Assembly (NCBI GenBank): GCA_023213215.1 | Contig: CP096136.1 | Location: forward strand, 1,426,001-1,490,000 | Direction of reading: 5' to 3' | DNA: 64,000 nt | DNA from: Flavobacterium sp. JAD_PAG50586_2 | GTDB lineage: Bacteria > Bacteroidota > Bacteroidia > Flavobacteriales > Flavobacteriaceae | Shown here: positions 36,365 through 45,996 of the stretch, piece after piece | Layout of the letters: every line of letters begins with the position of its first letter | Position numbering within the stretch: the stretch's first letter is position 1 | Made by a program: the position numbers and the translations under genes | Notes under the pieces: model-generated | What the model saw: only the letters and a program-made list of their open reading frames with translations | Database searches by the model: none | What the model was told of the DNA's origin: nothing

Positions 36365-38454
36365 GCATTCAAAACATTACTGTAGCGCTTATTGGAAATC
36401 CTAATACCGGGAAAACTTCGGTGTTCAATCAGTTAACAGGACTGAATCAGCAGGTTGGAAATTATCCCGGAATTACCGTGGAGAAAAAACTGGGTTTCTG
36501 CAAACTGCCCAATCACGTCAAAGCCAATATCCTTGATTTACCGGGAACATACAGTTTAAATGCAAGCTCGATTGATGAAAATGTCGTCATCGAATTGCTG
36601 CTGAATAAAAATGACAAACTTTATCCCGATGTGGCAGTTGTCGTTACCGATGTTGAGAACCTGAAAAGAAACCTACTGCTTTTTACACAGATAAAGGATT
36701 TAGAAATCCCAACCATTTTGGTCATCAATATGACGGATCGAATGAAACCAAAGGGAATTTCGCTCGATATTCCCCATCTGGAAAAAGAATTAAAAACTAA
36801 AATTGTTTTAGTCAGTACAAGAAAGGGAATTGGAATTAACGATTTAAAAAATCAGATTGCTGATTATAAATCATTGTCTACAGAGCCCTGTTTAAGTGCA
36901 TCGAGCATTGATGCAGACTATTTCGATAAACTGCGCAATGCTTTTCCGGATCAATTGTTATACAAACTTTGGCTGGTTATTACGCAGGATGTGAATTTTT
37001 TGAATCTGGAACGGATTGAAATCAATAATTCCTTTACAAAATCGCATTCCGAATTAAAACGACTGCAGCAAAAAGAGACTATTAAACGCTACCAGTTTAT
37101 AAACGACACGCTGAAAATTGGTCAAACAATAGATGCCGGAAATGCTTCCGATTTGCGGTCAAAATTAGACAGGATCCTAACGCACAAAATTTTTGGATAT
37201 GTGATTTTCTTCGGGATTTTACTGTTGATTTTCCAATCTATTTTTGACTGGTCAAGCTATCCGATGGATCTTATCGATACTGGTTTTGCCGATTTGGCGA
37301 CCTACACCCAAAAGCATCTTCCGGCTGGCGAATTCACTAATCTGATAAGCGAAGGAATTATTCCCGGAATTGGAGGAATCGTGATTTTCATCCCACAGAT
37401 TGCCTTTCTTTTCCTGTTTATCTCTGTACTCGAAGAAAGTGGTTATATGAGCCGCGTGGTTTTCTTAATGGATAAGATTATGCGCCGTTATGGCCTTTCC
37501 GGAAAAAGTGTCGTGCCATTAATCTCAGGAACTGCCTGCGCAATTCCAGCGATTATGAGTGCCCGGAATATCGAAAACTGGAAAGAACGATTAATCACAA
37601 TATTGGTTACGCCTTTCATAACCTGTTCAGCACGATTACCCGTTTATGCCATTCTTATTGCGCTTATAATTCCGAACAAACGCCTATTTGGTATTTTCAG
37701 TTTACAGGGATTAACACTGATGATTTTATATCTTTTGGGATTCGGAATGGCTATTTTTTCAGCATTTATCTTAAACAAAATCCTGAAGCTAAAAAGCAAA
37801 TCGTATTTCGTAGTTGAAATGCCCAACTATAAGTTACCGCTTTTTAAAAATGTTGGAATTAATGTATTTGAAAAAACGAAATCTTTTGTTTTTGGAGCCG
37901 GAAAAATCATTTTAGCAATTTCGATAATGCTTTGGTTTCTAGGTTCTCATGGCCCGCAGGATACTTTCGGAAAAGCAGAAAAACTGATGACTGAAAAATA
38001 TAAAAATGTTTCCGATCAAAGAATAATCGAAAACGAAATCAGTTCCTACAAACTGGAAAACTCCTATATCGGAATTATCGGAAAAAGCATCGAGCCAGCT
38101 ATAAAACCTTTGGGTTATGACTGGAAAATTGGAATAGCGGTGGTCACTTCGTTTGCGGCTCGCGAAGTTTTTGTCGGAACATTAGCTACTATATACAGTG
38201 TTGGAAACAGCGACGATGAAGGTACTATAAAAAACAAAATGCAGTCGGAAGTGCATGATGACGGAAGTAAGGTTTTTAATTTTGCTACAGGTGTTTCCCT
38301 ATTGCTGTTTTATGCGTTTGCGATGCAATGTGCGAGTACTGTAGCAGTAACGAAGAAAGAAACCAATTCCTGGAAATGGCCATTGGTTCAGCTGTTTTTC
38401 ATGAGTGGATTTGCCTATATAACTGCGCTGCTGGCGTATCAATTTCTGAAATAA
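36361..38454 (+). CDS. feoB: FeoB, ferrous iron transporter
   Basis: 697 residues, intact. N-terminal G domain: G1 GNPNTGKTSVFNQLTG, G2 GNYPGITVEKK, G3 LDLPGTYSL, G4 INMTD. Then a GDI helical region and a membrane part with two Gate segments (SGTACAIPAIMSARN, with the transport Cys, and FAMQCASTVAVTK). Imports Fe2+ across the inner membrane. Followed immediately by its small Cys-rich partner. Confidence 0.96.
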   Translation: MSIQNITVALIGNPNTGKTSVFNQLTGLNQQVGNYPGITVEKKLGFCKLPNHVKANILDLPGTYSLNASSIDENVVIELLLNKNDKLYPDVAVVVTDVENLKRNLLLFTQIKDLEIPTILVINMTDRMKPKGISLDIPHLEKELKTKIVLVSTRKGIGINDLKNQIADYKSLSTEPCLSASSIDADYFDKLRNAFPDQLLYKLWLVITQDVNFLNLERIEINNSFTKSHSELKRLQQKETIKRYQFINDTLKIGQTIDAGNASDLRSKLDRILTHKIFGYVIFFGILLLIFQSIFDWSSYPMDLIDTGFADLATYTQKHLPAGEFTNLISEGIIPGIGGIVIFIPQIAFLFLFISVLEESGYMSRVVFLMDKIMRRYGLSGKSVVPLISGTACAIPAIMSARNIENWKERLITILVTPFITCSARLPVYAILIALIIPNKRLFGIFSLQGLTLMILYLLGFGMAIFSAFILNKILKLKSKSYFVVEMPNYKLPLFKNVGINVFEKTKSFVFGAGKIILAISIMLWFLGSHGPQDTFGKAEKLMTEKYKNVSDQRIIENEISSYKLENSYIGIIGKSIEPAIKPLGYDWKIGIAVVTSFAAREVFVGTLATIYSVGNSDDEGTIKNKMQSEVHDDGSKVFNFATGVSLLLFYAFAMQCASTVAVTKKETNSWKWPLVQLFFMSGFAYITALLAYQFLK

Positions 38455-38578
38455 TGGATATACAGCAAATCTTGGTTTATATTACCGTTGCTATTGCACT
38501 GCTATTTATAATCCACAAGTTTTTTGGAAAAGAAAGACAAAGAAAAACTGTGGCGATGACGATTGTAGTTGTCACTAA
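38455..38578 (+). CDS. FeoB-associated Cys-rich membrane protein (frameshifted)
   Basis: ATG at 38455, with no gap after the FeoB stop. One transmembrane helix (ILVYITVAIALLFIIHKFF) then a basic stretch. At 38543-38547 there are five A. Six give KNCGDDDCSCH and a TAA at 38576-38578. As written the frame loses all three Cys. The CxxxxCxC tail after a single helix is the pattern of the FeoB-associated Cys-rich family. Its 3' end overlaps the convergent DtxR gene by four bases. It likely assists FeoB, possibly as FeoC-like redox or metal sensor; the mechanism is not known. Confidence 0.8.
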
Positions 38579-39228
38579 ACCATTTTCACATAAAGATTGT
38601 TAGCGATAATATTTGAAATCGTAACCGTTTTCCCTTCTACCTTTATTTTAAGCGACAGATCGAATTCTTCCTTTGATACTACTTCAATATTAGAACCTAA
38701 AGTGATTTGATTTTTATCGAGGTATTTCAGAAACTGTGTTGATGAATCCTTTACGCCGGTGCAGATTGCTTTTTGGTTTTCATTGAGTTCTGCCAAAAGG
38801 ATCTTTTCGATTTTGCTGATTTTACCATTGGCATCCGGAATAGGATCGCCGTGTGGATCTTCGGTTGGATTGCCTAGAAAATCGTCTAATTTATTGATTA
38901 GTTTTTCAGATTTTATGTGTTCCAACTGTTCAGCGATATCGTGAACTTCATCCCATGGGAATTGTAATTTGTTTACCAGGAAAACTTCCCACAAACGGTG
39001 TTTCCTGACAATCATTTTGGCCAGATGGCTTCCTTTCGCAGTTAATAAAACGCCTTTGTATTTTTGGTAGACAATCAGTTCCTTTTCAGCCAGTTTTTTT
39101 AGCATATCGGTTACTGAAGAAGCTTTGGTTTCCATTTTTTCAGCAATGGCATTGGTACTTACCTCGATTCCCGATGACGATGTAATGTGGTAGATTGTCT
39201 TTAAATAATTCTCTTCTGAAAAAGTCAT
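38575..39228 (-). CDS. DtxR/MntR-family metal-dependent transcriptional regulator
   Basis: 217 residues in the three-domain form. The N-terminal winged helix is EENYLKTIYHITSSSGIEVSTNAIAEKM ... VTDMLKKLAEKELI. The dimerisation and metal domain has KHRLWEVFLVNKL, DIAEQLEHIKSEKL and NPTEDPHGDPIP (the usual His/Glu ligand region). An FeoA-like SH3 domain forms the C-terminus (QITLGSNIEVVSKEEFDLSLKIKVEGK). It lies between feoAB and an Nramp transporter, so it is the natural candidate to control both with Fe2+ or Mn2+ as corepressor. Matching operator-like sites occur at both promoters. Confidence 0.92.
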   Translation of the reverse strand: MTFSEENYLKTIYHITSSSGIEVSTNAIAEKMETKASSVTDMLKKLAEKELIVYQKYKGVLLTAKGSHLAKMIVRKHRLWEVFLVNKLQFPWDEVHDIAEQLEHIKSEKLINKLDDFLGNPTEDPHGDPIPDANGKISKIEKILLAELNENQKAICTGVKDSSTQFLKYLDKNQITLGSNIEVVSKEEFDLSLKIKVEGKTVTISNIIANNLYVKMV

Positions 39229-39249
39229 AGTGTTATGTAATCTGATTTT

Positions 39250-39334
39250 TAGCCCAGATAGCAGTGGAAATCCTTTTTAGTTTGCTGAAAAGCAAACTAA
39301 AAAGATTGCAACGTATAGCTGGAAATAGCTCCTG
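39250..39334 (+). repeat. Dispersed intergenic repeat, copy 5 (most symmetric)
   Basis: TAGCCCAGATAGCAGTGGAA ... ATAGCTGGAAATAGCTCC, with a perfect central hairpin CTTTTTAGTTTGC-TGAAAA-GCAAACTAAAAAG (39273-39304). It occupies the gap between the Nramp gene 3' end and the regulator gene 5' end. Confidence 0.75.
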
Positions 39335-39337
39335 AAA

Positions 39338-41208
39338 TTAATTCTTTACGAGGAACAAAGGTATGGTAATTTTGTGACGGACATTGTCGACTGTGGTTCC
39401 AAAAATTAAATCCTTGAAACCTGTGTGGCCGTGAGTTCCCATAATCAACAAGTCATACTTGCCTTCATTGACTATTTTGGGGATAATCTTTCCGGGCTTT
39501 CCAAATCCTAATTTTACATCAATATGAAATCCTCTTTCTTCGAGGAGTTTTTTATAATCCATAAGGAATTGTTCATCAATTGAGGTTTCATGGTCGCGGA
39601 CTTTATTGCCATACATCATGGCTCCTACTGTTTCTACAACGTGTATCAACGTATATTTCGCTTCAATGCCGCCAATGTCAAAAGCATGATTTAAGGCTTT
39701 TTCGTCTGCCGATGAAAAATCTACTGAAATGGCGATATTTTTCGTTTCATAATTCCGTTCCGTATTGAGTTTCAAAATCATATTGTGAGGGGAATGATTT
39801 TCGATTACCTCTTTCACACCACTCACAAAGGGTTTGAAAATAATGTATAGAAGCAAAATCAGGAATCCGAACGCCAATGGCACTACTGTAAGCCATAAAA
39901 CTATTGGGTTTTCCGAAGTTTCAAGCCAACCCTGTATTTCGTTGTAAACTAATTTAGCATTTAATGAAACAATGATAATTGCAATTATCCAGGAAGCAAT
40001 CTGGGTAGCCCTGCTAATGTGAAACCCTTTCATTTTAGTTTTGTCACTTACAAAATGAATTAAGGGAATGATTGCGAAACCTAATTGAAGGCTCAAGATT
40101 ACCTGGCTTAAGATCAGCATCTTTCCTGTTACGCTTTCGCCATAAATTAAGATTACAATAACCGCCGGAACAATAGCGATCAATCGGGTGATTATTCTTC
40201 TTACCCAAGGCTGGATTCTTAAATTCAGATAACCTTCCATAACAATCTGACCTGCCAAAGTTCCAGTAATTGTTGAGCTTTGTCCAGCTGCAATCAAAGC
40301 GACTGCAAATAATATCGGTGCCCATTTTGTACCTAAAAGCGGTTCGAGAAACTTGTGAGCATCCTGGATTTCGGCAACATCAAACATTCCGTTTTGATAA
40401 AATACCGCTGCACCCAATATCAAAATAGCCGCGTTTACAAAAAATGCGAGGTTCAGTGCTATTGTAGAATCTATAAAATTATATTTCAATGCCTGTTTAA
40501 TTCCAATCTCTGTCCTGTCAAATTTTCGGGTCTGTACCAATGAAGAATGCAGGTAAAGATTATGTGGCATAACTGTAGCTCCAATTATTCCTATTGCAAT
40601 ATATAAAGCTTCTTCATTTGGAAGTGACGGAATTAGTCCGGTAAATATCTTGTCTATTTCGGGTTGTGCAAAAATCATTTCAAAGATGAAGGAAAATCCA
40701 ATAATTGCAACCAGGGCGATGATAAAGGCTTCCATTTTCCTGATGCCTTTGTTGATTAAAAAAGTAAGATGAAAGTATCCAAAACCGTTATTAATACACC
40801 CTGAATCAAGGAAATATCAAAGAGTAGGTTCAAACCTATCGCCATTCCTAATACTTCGGCTAAATCACAGGCAGCTATGGCAATTTCGGCCAAAAAATAA
40901 AGGATATAATTTATAAACGAGGAATAGGTTTCCCTTGATGCCTGTGCCAAATCACGCTGCGTAACAATTCCCAATCGCGCACTCAAACTTTGAAGCAATA
41001 ACGCCATGATGTTACTCATTAATAAAACCCAAAGCAAGGCATAACCAAACTGGCTTCCACCTGCAATGTCTGTGGCCCAGTTTCCTGGATCCATATAACC
41101 CACACTGATTAAATACGCCGGGCCGAAAAAGGCTAAGATTTTACGAAAAACCGATGTTTTGTTTTGCGTCGAAACCGACTCATTAACTTCTTCTAACGAC
41201 TTGCTCAT
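39338..41208 (-). CDS. mntH: Nramp-family Mn2+/Fe2+ transporter fused to a universal stress protein domain, frameshifted
   Basis: About 623 residues after repair, ATG 41208. Nramp core: [21 protein letters not shown] (DPGN of TM1) and [17 protein letters not shown] (MPHN of TM6), eleven or so membrane spans. A run of six A at 40758-40763 breaks the frame. Seven give [18 protein letters not shown], the end of one span and its loop. After the last span (residues from about 480) comes a cytoplasmic UspA domain: [31 protein letters not shown] and the ATP-loop [18 protein letters not shown]. Proton-coupled Mn/Fe uptake with a nucleotide-sensing tail. The fusion is also seen in other Bacteroidota Nramps as far as I know. 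Divergent from the TonB receptor. Confidence 0.9.
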
Positions 41209-41223
41209 TTTAAAAAATTTCAA

Positions 41224-41231
41224 CAAATATA
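41224..41231 (-). promoter_or_regulatory. -7 box of mntH
   Basis: TATATTTG on the minus strand, perfect TAnnTTTG, 16 bases before the ATG at 41208. Confidence 0.5.
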
Positions 41232-41241
41232 AACAACATTT

Positions 41242-41294
41242 TTTGTTTTGTAAAAACTATTTTTTAGTTTTGTCTAAAAATTAATTTTGCCTAA
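41242..41294 (+). promoter_or_regulatory. TonB-receptor promoter overlapped by two DtxR-type operator-like sites
   Basis: -33 TTTG (41242-41245), 19-base spacer, -7 TAGTTTTG (41265-41272). The perfect inverted repeat TTTTTAG-TTTTGT-CTAAAAA (41261-41280) covers the -7 box. A second site, TTAA-TTTTGC-CTAA (41281-41294), reaches the ATG. Same pattern as before feoA. Confidence 0.6.
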
Positions 41295-43341
41295 TGGAAA
41301 AATTTATAAGCGCTGTATTTTTAATTGCTTGCTTTTGTTCAAATGCACAGCAGCAAGACAGTCTGGTTGTTCCTAAATCAGAAAACAATTTAGATGAAAT
41401 TGTAATTTCAGGAACGCTGAAACCTGTTTCCCGCCTTGAGACTCCAGTTCCGGTAGAAGTTTATAGCAGTGCATTTCTGAAAAAAATCCAACTCCAAATA
41501 TATTTGAAGCGCTACAAAATGTTAACGGCGTCCGTCCGCAGCTCAACTGCAACATTTGCAATACGGGCGACATCCACATCAACGGATTGGAAGGTCCATA
41601 CACGATGGTTACTATTGACGGAATGCCCATTGTCAGTGCGCTGTCAACTGTGTATGGCTTGTCGGGAATTCCAAATTCGCTTATTGACAGGATTGAAATT
41701 ATTAAAGGTCCAGCCTCAAGTTTGTACGGAAGCGAAGCCGTTGGTGGGCTCATCAACATCATTACGAAAAAGACCAAAAACGCACCTTTGTTTACCGCTG
41801 ATGTTTTTTCGACTTCGTGGTTTGAAAACAATATTGATTTGGGTTTCAAGGCAAATGTTGGCAGAGCTGCGGAATGTTTGGTGGGAATAAATTATTACAA
41901 TTACAATTATGCCATCGATAACAATCATGATAATTTTACGGATGTAACGCTTCAGGACAGGATTTCGGTTTTCAACAAATGGAATTTCATCCGAAAAAGC
42001 CAAAAGGAATTTACCCTTGCCGGAAGGTTTTTCTACGAAGACCGTTGGGGTGGTGAAATGCAATGGAATAAAAGTTTTCGTGGTGGAAATGAGGTTTACG
42101 GAGAAAGCATTTACACAACGAGATTCGAATTGTTGAGCAAATACCAATTGCCTGTAGAGGAAAATATGTCGATTTCGGTTTCGGTGACTTCACACGACCA
42201 GAATTCGGTTTACGGAACGACCTTGTACCTCGCGCAGCAAAAAATTGCATTCGGACAGTATCTTTGGGATAAAAAGTTAAACCATCATAATCTTTTATTT
42301 GGCGCAGCATTTCGCCATCAGTATTACAATGATAATACGACTGCAACCCTTACTTCTGAAAAGACAAATATTTACAGCGCGTTCATTCAAGATGAAATAA
42401 AACTGGCAGAAAAACATTCTCTTTTGCTAGGTTCAAGATATGATTATAACAACAATCACGGAAATATTTTCACGCCACGGATTGCCTACAAATGGAATCC
42501 AACCAAAAACGATGTCTTCCGAATCAATGCCGGAACCGGATTCAGGATTGTGAATTTATTTACTGAAGAGCATGCGGCACTTACAGGTTCACGTGACGTC
42601 ATCATTACCGAAAACCTAAAACCCGAAAAATCATATAACATCAATTTCAATTACCTTAAAAAAATTAGGTTTGCTGATGCTACTTTTTTAGGGCTTGAAA
42701 TGTCGACCTGGTACACTTATTTTACAAATCAGATTATTCCGGATTACGACACCAATCCAAATCAGATCATTTACCAAAACCTGAATGGCTATTCGGAAAC
42801 CGTCGGAATAAGCGGCAATATTGATTTGGTAACTCCATACGGAATAAAAACACTGATTGGCTTCACTTACCTCGACTCGAAAAATGTGAAAGACGGAATC
42901 ATTTCCCGACCAGTCCTGACGGAAAAATTCAGCATGAATTGGGCTATAACCTATGACATCCCGAAATGGTTTCTCTCCATTGATTACACCGGAAATCTTT
43001 ACGGGCCAATGCGATTACCGTTGCTTGGGCCGCTTGATCCCAGAGACGAGTTTTCAAAGCCATGGAGTATCCAGAACATTCAATTTACTTTTAAAAAATT
43101 CAAAAATTTAGAACTTTATGGCGGAATCAAAAACATACTGGACTGGACGCCCAATAAAGGAAATCCGTTTATTATCGCCCGTGCAAATGATCCTTTTGAC
43201 CAGAATGTGGAATATGACCCTAACGGAAATGTATTAGCTACACCTTCGAATCCGTATGCGCTGACTTTTGATCCAAGCTATGTATATGCGCCAAATCAGG
43301 GCATCCGTACATTTTTCGGAATGCGGTATACTTCGCGTTAA
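41294..43341 (+). CDS. TonB-dependent outer-membrane receptor, probably metal-related, frameshifted
   Basis: About 682 residues after repair. Signal peptide (FISAVFLIACFCSNAQ), TonB-box-like LDEIVISGT, plug domain and 22-strand barrel ending FGMRYTSR. Seven A at 41479-41485 break the frame. Eight give FLKKNPTPNIFEALQNVNGV, then RPQLNCNICNTGDIHINGLE. The plug thus has an unusual CNIC pair. Further plug marks are GPYTMVTIDGMPIVS and EIIKGPASSLYGSEAVGGLINI. No carboxypeptidase-like N-domain or SusD partner, so it is not a glycan system. Divergent from mntH with shared operators, so a Mn/Fe chelate or heme substrate is my inference. Confidence 0.87.
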
Positions 43342-43370
43342 AGAAGTATATTTGCGTTACAGACAAATTT

Positions 43371-44509
43371 ATGAAACACTATCATTATATTTTTACGGGT
43401 TCCGGTTTATCGGCTTTGATGACCGTATATGAAATGGTGCGTTCCGGAAAGTTTGAAGATAAATCAATATTACTTATTGATGAAAATCCAAAACAAACCA
43501 ATGACAGAACCTGGTGCTTTTGGGATGAAAATAATCTTTTTGAAACCATAATTTCCAAAAAATGGAACTTGGCGCTTTTTGCTGATAAAGACTTTCAAAG
43601 AGAATTAAACCTCAAACCTTATCAATACAAAATGGTCAAAGGTTTGGATTTCTATAACCTGGTTTTTGATGAAATCCGCAAACATTCCAACATTCTTTTT
43701 GTCAATCAAAAAGTCCTGGATTTTCAGGAATTGGGAAATCACTGCGTTGTAAAAACTGATAGTGAAAGCTTCACCTGCAATAAGATTTTCAATTCGCTTT
43801 TTAATCCTGAAGTAGTAAAAAGCCAATTCAAATATCCTTTTTTGCATCAGCATTTTATAGGTTGGTTTATCAAAAGTAAGGAAGCTGCATTCCATCCGGA
43901 TTGTGCTACGTTCATGGATTTTTCTGTTGAGCAAAAAGGTAATACCCGATTTATGTATGTACTGCCAACTTCTGAAACCGAAGCCTTGATTGAATATACT
44001 TTGTTTTCCAAAGATTTATTGCCGAAAGAAGAATACGAATCGGAAATCCGGAATTACATTCAGAAACTCGGAATTACTGAATATGAAATTATAGAGAAAG
44101 AACAGGGAAACATTCCGATGACTTCTTATAAATTTTGGAAACACAACACCAAAAATATACTAAACATTGGTTCTGCCGGAGGTTGGACAAAAGCAAGTAC
44201 AGGTTTTACTTTTAAAAATACCATCAAAAAATCCAGAGCTTTAATTAAGTTCCTAAATACCGAAACCGATTTTAGGAAATTCCATAAAACCGACAAATTC
44301 TGGTTTTATGATTTACTTTTTTTAGATGTTTTAGACAGAAGAAATGACAAAGGTTCTGAAGTTTTCTCAGCACTTTTCAAAAAGGAAATCCCAATTTGAT
44401 TTTCAAATTCCTTGATGAAGAAACGTCGCTTTCTGAAGATTTACAGATAATTTGGAAATGCCCGAAAGGACTTTTTGTTAAGGCGCTGTTAAGTCGTATT
44501 TTCAAGTAG
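43371..44509 (+). CDS. crtY: Lycopene beta-cyclase (CrtY type), frameshifted near the C-terminus
   Basis: About 379 residues after repair. The FAD/NAD-binding start is YHYIFTGSGLSALMTVYEMV (GxGxSA); ILLIDENPKQTNDRTWCFW is the conserved second block. PTSETEALIEYTLFS and IGSAGGWTKASTGFTF are hallmarks of CrtY-type cyclases, which close both ends of lycopene to beta-carotene on the way to zeaxanthin in yellow flavobacteria. Five A at 44379-44383 break the frame. Six give KKGNPNLIFKFLDEETSL to the TAG at 44509. No other carotenoid gene is in the window. Confidence 0.9.
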
Positions 44510-44539
44510 TTCACTTTTATATCTTTATTAAAAAAATAG

Positions 44540-45334
44540 ATGCAAAAAATACTTTCTCTTTTTGTTTTGTTATCAATGGCTTCTTCCTTTGGTCAGGAAA
44601 ATAAAACAAAGGAACAGGAAAAAATAATTGAAGAATATTTAACCAATTGTGCCCAAAAATACAATTATACCATTCAAATGGCAGAATGGCAAAACTGCCT
44701 TGATGAAGGCCTGAAAAAAGACAGCACTATTGCCTATTTATGGCAGCAAAAGGCAATGCCTTATTTTAAAGCCCGAAAATATGAAATTGGCATGCCTTTT
44801 CTTGACAAAGCCGTGCAGTATAATGCTGAAAGATGGCAGCCTTACCGCGGATTCATGAAATGCATTTTCTCCAAGTCATACAAAGATGCTATTGCCGATT
44901 TAGAGGATTGCAAGAAAAAATTCGGGAATGGATACGTAATGGATCATTCCTATGATTTTTACATTGCAATATCTTATCTACAACTTGATGAATTTACAAA
45001 AGCAGAAACCTATCTGGAGAATTATGTAGATGAAATGTTTCAGAAAAGACAAGGATTAGAACATCCAACAGCTTTATTTTACTTGGGAATTGCAAAGTAT
45101 GAATTAGAAAAATACGACGAAGCAATCGCAATTTTTAAGAGAACGCTAAAGTTGTATCCCAATTTTTCCGATGCAAAATTTTATATGGGAATCTGCATGG
45201 CGAGAGTCGGAAAATCTGATGAAGCAGAAACACTACTCAAAGAAGCTAAGGAAGATTACAAATCAGGATATACACTCAATGAAGACAATACCATATACGA
45301 AACCTATCCTTACCAACGAAAATGGAAAGAATGA
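44540..45334 (+). CDS. Secreted TPR-repeat protein
   Basis: 264 residues. Signal peptide (ILSLFVLLSMASSFGQ), then tetratricopeptide repeats over nearly the whole length: AYLWQQKAMPYFKARKYEIG, RWQPYRGFMKCIFSKSYKDA, FYIAISYLQLDEFTKAETYL, ALFYLGIAKYELEKYDEAIA, DAKFYMGICMARVGKSDEAE. A periplasmic protein-interaction scaffold with no enzymatic motif. Two Cys (NCAQ, QNCLDEG) lie near the N-terminus. Monocistronic; partner unknown. Confidence 0.85.
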   Translation: MQKILSLFVLLSMASSFGQENKTKEQEKIIEEYLTNCAQKYNYTIQMAEWQNCLDEGLKKDSTIAYLWQQKAMPYFKARKYEIGMPFLDKAVQYNAERWQPYRGFMKCIFSKSYKDAIADLEDCKKKFGNGYVMDHSYDFYIAISYLQLDEFTKAETYLENYVDEMFQKRQGLEHPTALFYLGIAKYELEKYDEAIAIFKRTLKLYPNFSDAKFYMGICMARVGKSDEAETLLKEAKEDYKSGYTLNEDNTIYETYPYQRKWKE

Positions 45335-45393
45335 ATTATCCGGGAATAGTAATTCTTTATGATTTCTTTAAAATTTAAACAGATAAAACTTTG

Positions 45394-45401
45394 TAACTTT
45401 G
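45394..45401 (+). promoter_or_regulatory. -7 box of the bacilliredoxin gene
   Basis: TAACTTTG, perfect TAnnTTTG, 29 bases before the ATG at 45431. Confidence 0.55.
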
Positions 45402-45430
45402 CGACTCAATAACTTTGAAACTTTAAGAAT

Positions 45431-45841
45431 ATGTATCCAGAAGAAATGGTAAAACCAATGAGAGCTGAACTTTCAGACGCTGGTTTTCAAGATTTATATA
45501 ATGCAGAAGATGTAAAAAATGCTATCAAGGCAGAAGGAACAACACTTGTGGTTGTAAATTCGGTTTGTGGCTGTGCAGCTAGAAATGCACGTCCGGGAGC
45601 AAAAATGAGTTTAGACGGAGCTAAAAAACCAGACCATTTGGTTACGGTTTTTGCCGGAGTTGACAAAGAAGCTGTTGATGCAGCCAGAGAAGAAATGTTT
45701 CCTTTTCCACCATCATCACCAAGCATGGCTTTGTTCAAAGATGGCGAATTGGTTCACATGTTAGAACGTCACCATATCGAAGGACGTCCTGCAGAAATGA
45801 TTGCCGAAAACCTGAAAGACGCTTACGCCGAATTCTGTTAA
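45431..45841 (+). CDS. BrxA/BrxB (YphP/YqiW) family bacilliredoxin
   Basis: 136 residues. Thioredoxin-like fold with the family CGC redox motif in [17 protein letters not shown] (about residues 46-48) and the conserved [22 protein letters not shown] block. In Firmicutes these enzymes remove bacillithiol from oxidised protein thiols; in Bacteroidota the same role is plausible but rests on the presence of bacillithiol genes, none of which is here. Single gene with its own promoter and terminator. Confidence 0.92.
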   Translation: MYPEEMVKPMRAELSDAGFQDLYNAEDVKNAIKAEGTTLVVVNSVCGCAARNARPGAKMSLDGAKKPDHLVTVFAGVDKEAVDAAREEMFPFPPSSPSMALFKDGELVHMLERHHIEGRPAEMIAENLKDAYAEFC

Positions 45842-45861
45842 TCTGCTAAAAATATTTTTAT

Positions 45862-45895
45862 AAAAGCCTTTTAGAATTAATTCTGGAAGGCTTTT
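45862..45895 (+). terminator. Terminator after the bacilliredoxin gene
   Basis: AAAAGCCTT-(16 bases)-AAGGCTTTT stem-loop, 20 bases past the stop. The T run is short. Confidence 0.65.
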
Positions 45896-45932
45896 GTGAT
45901 ATTGGTCATTTTTCCAAATCATTATATTATTT

Positions 45933-45940
45933 TACCTTTG
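45933..45940 (+). promoter_or_regulatory. -7 box of trhO
   Basis: TACCTTTG, perfect TAnnTTTG, 56 bases before the ATG at 45997. Confidence 0.55.
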
Positions 45941-45996
45941 CGCCGAATCCTTCCATTTAGGATTCAAATTTATTCTCTCACTTAAACGTTTATAGC

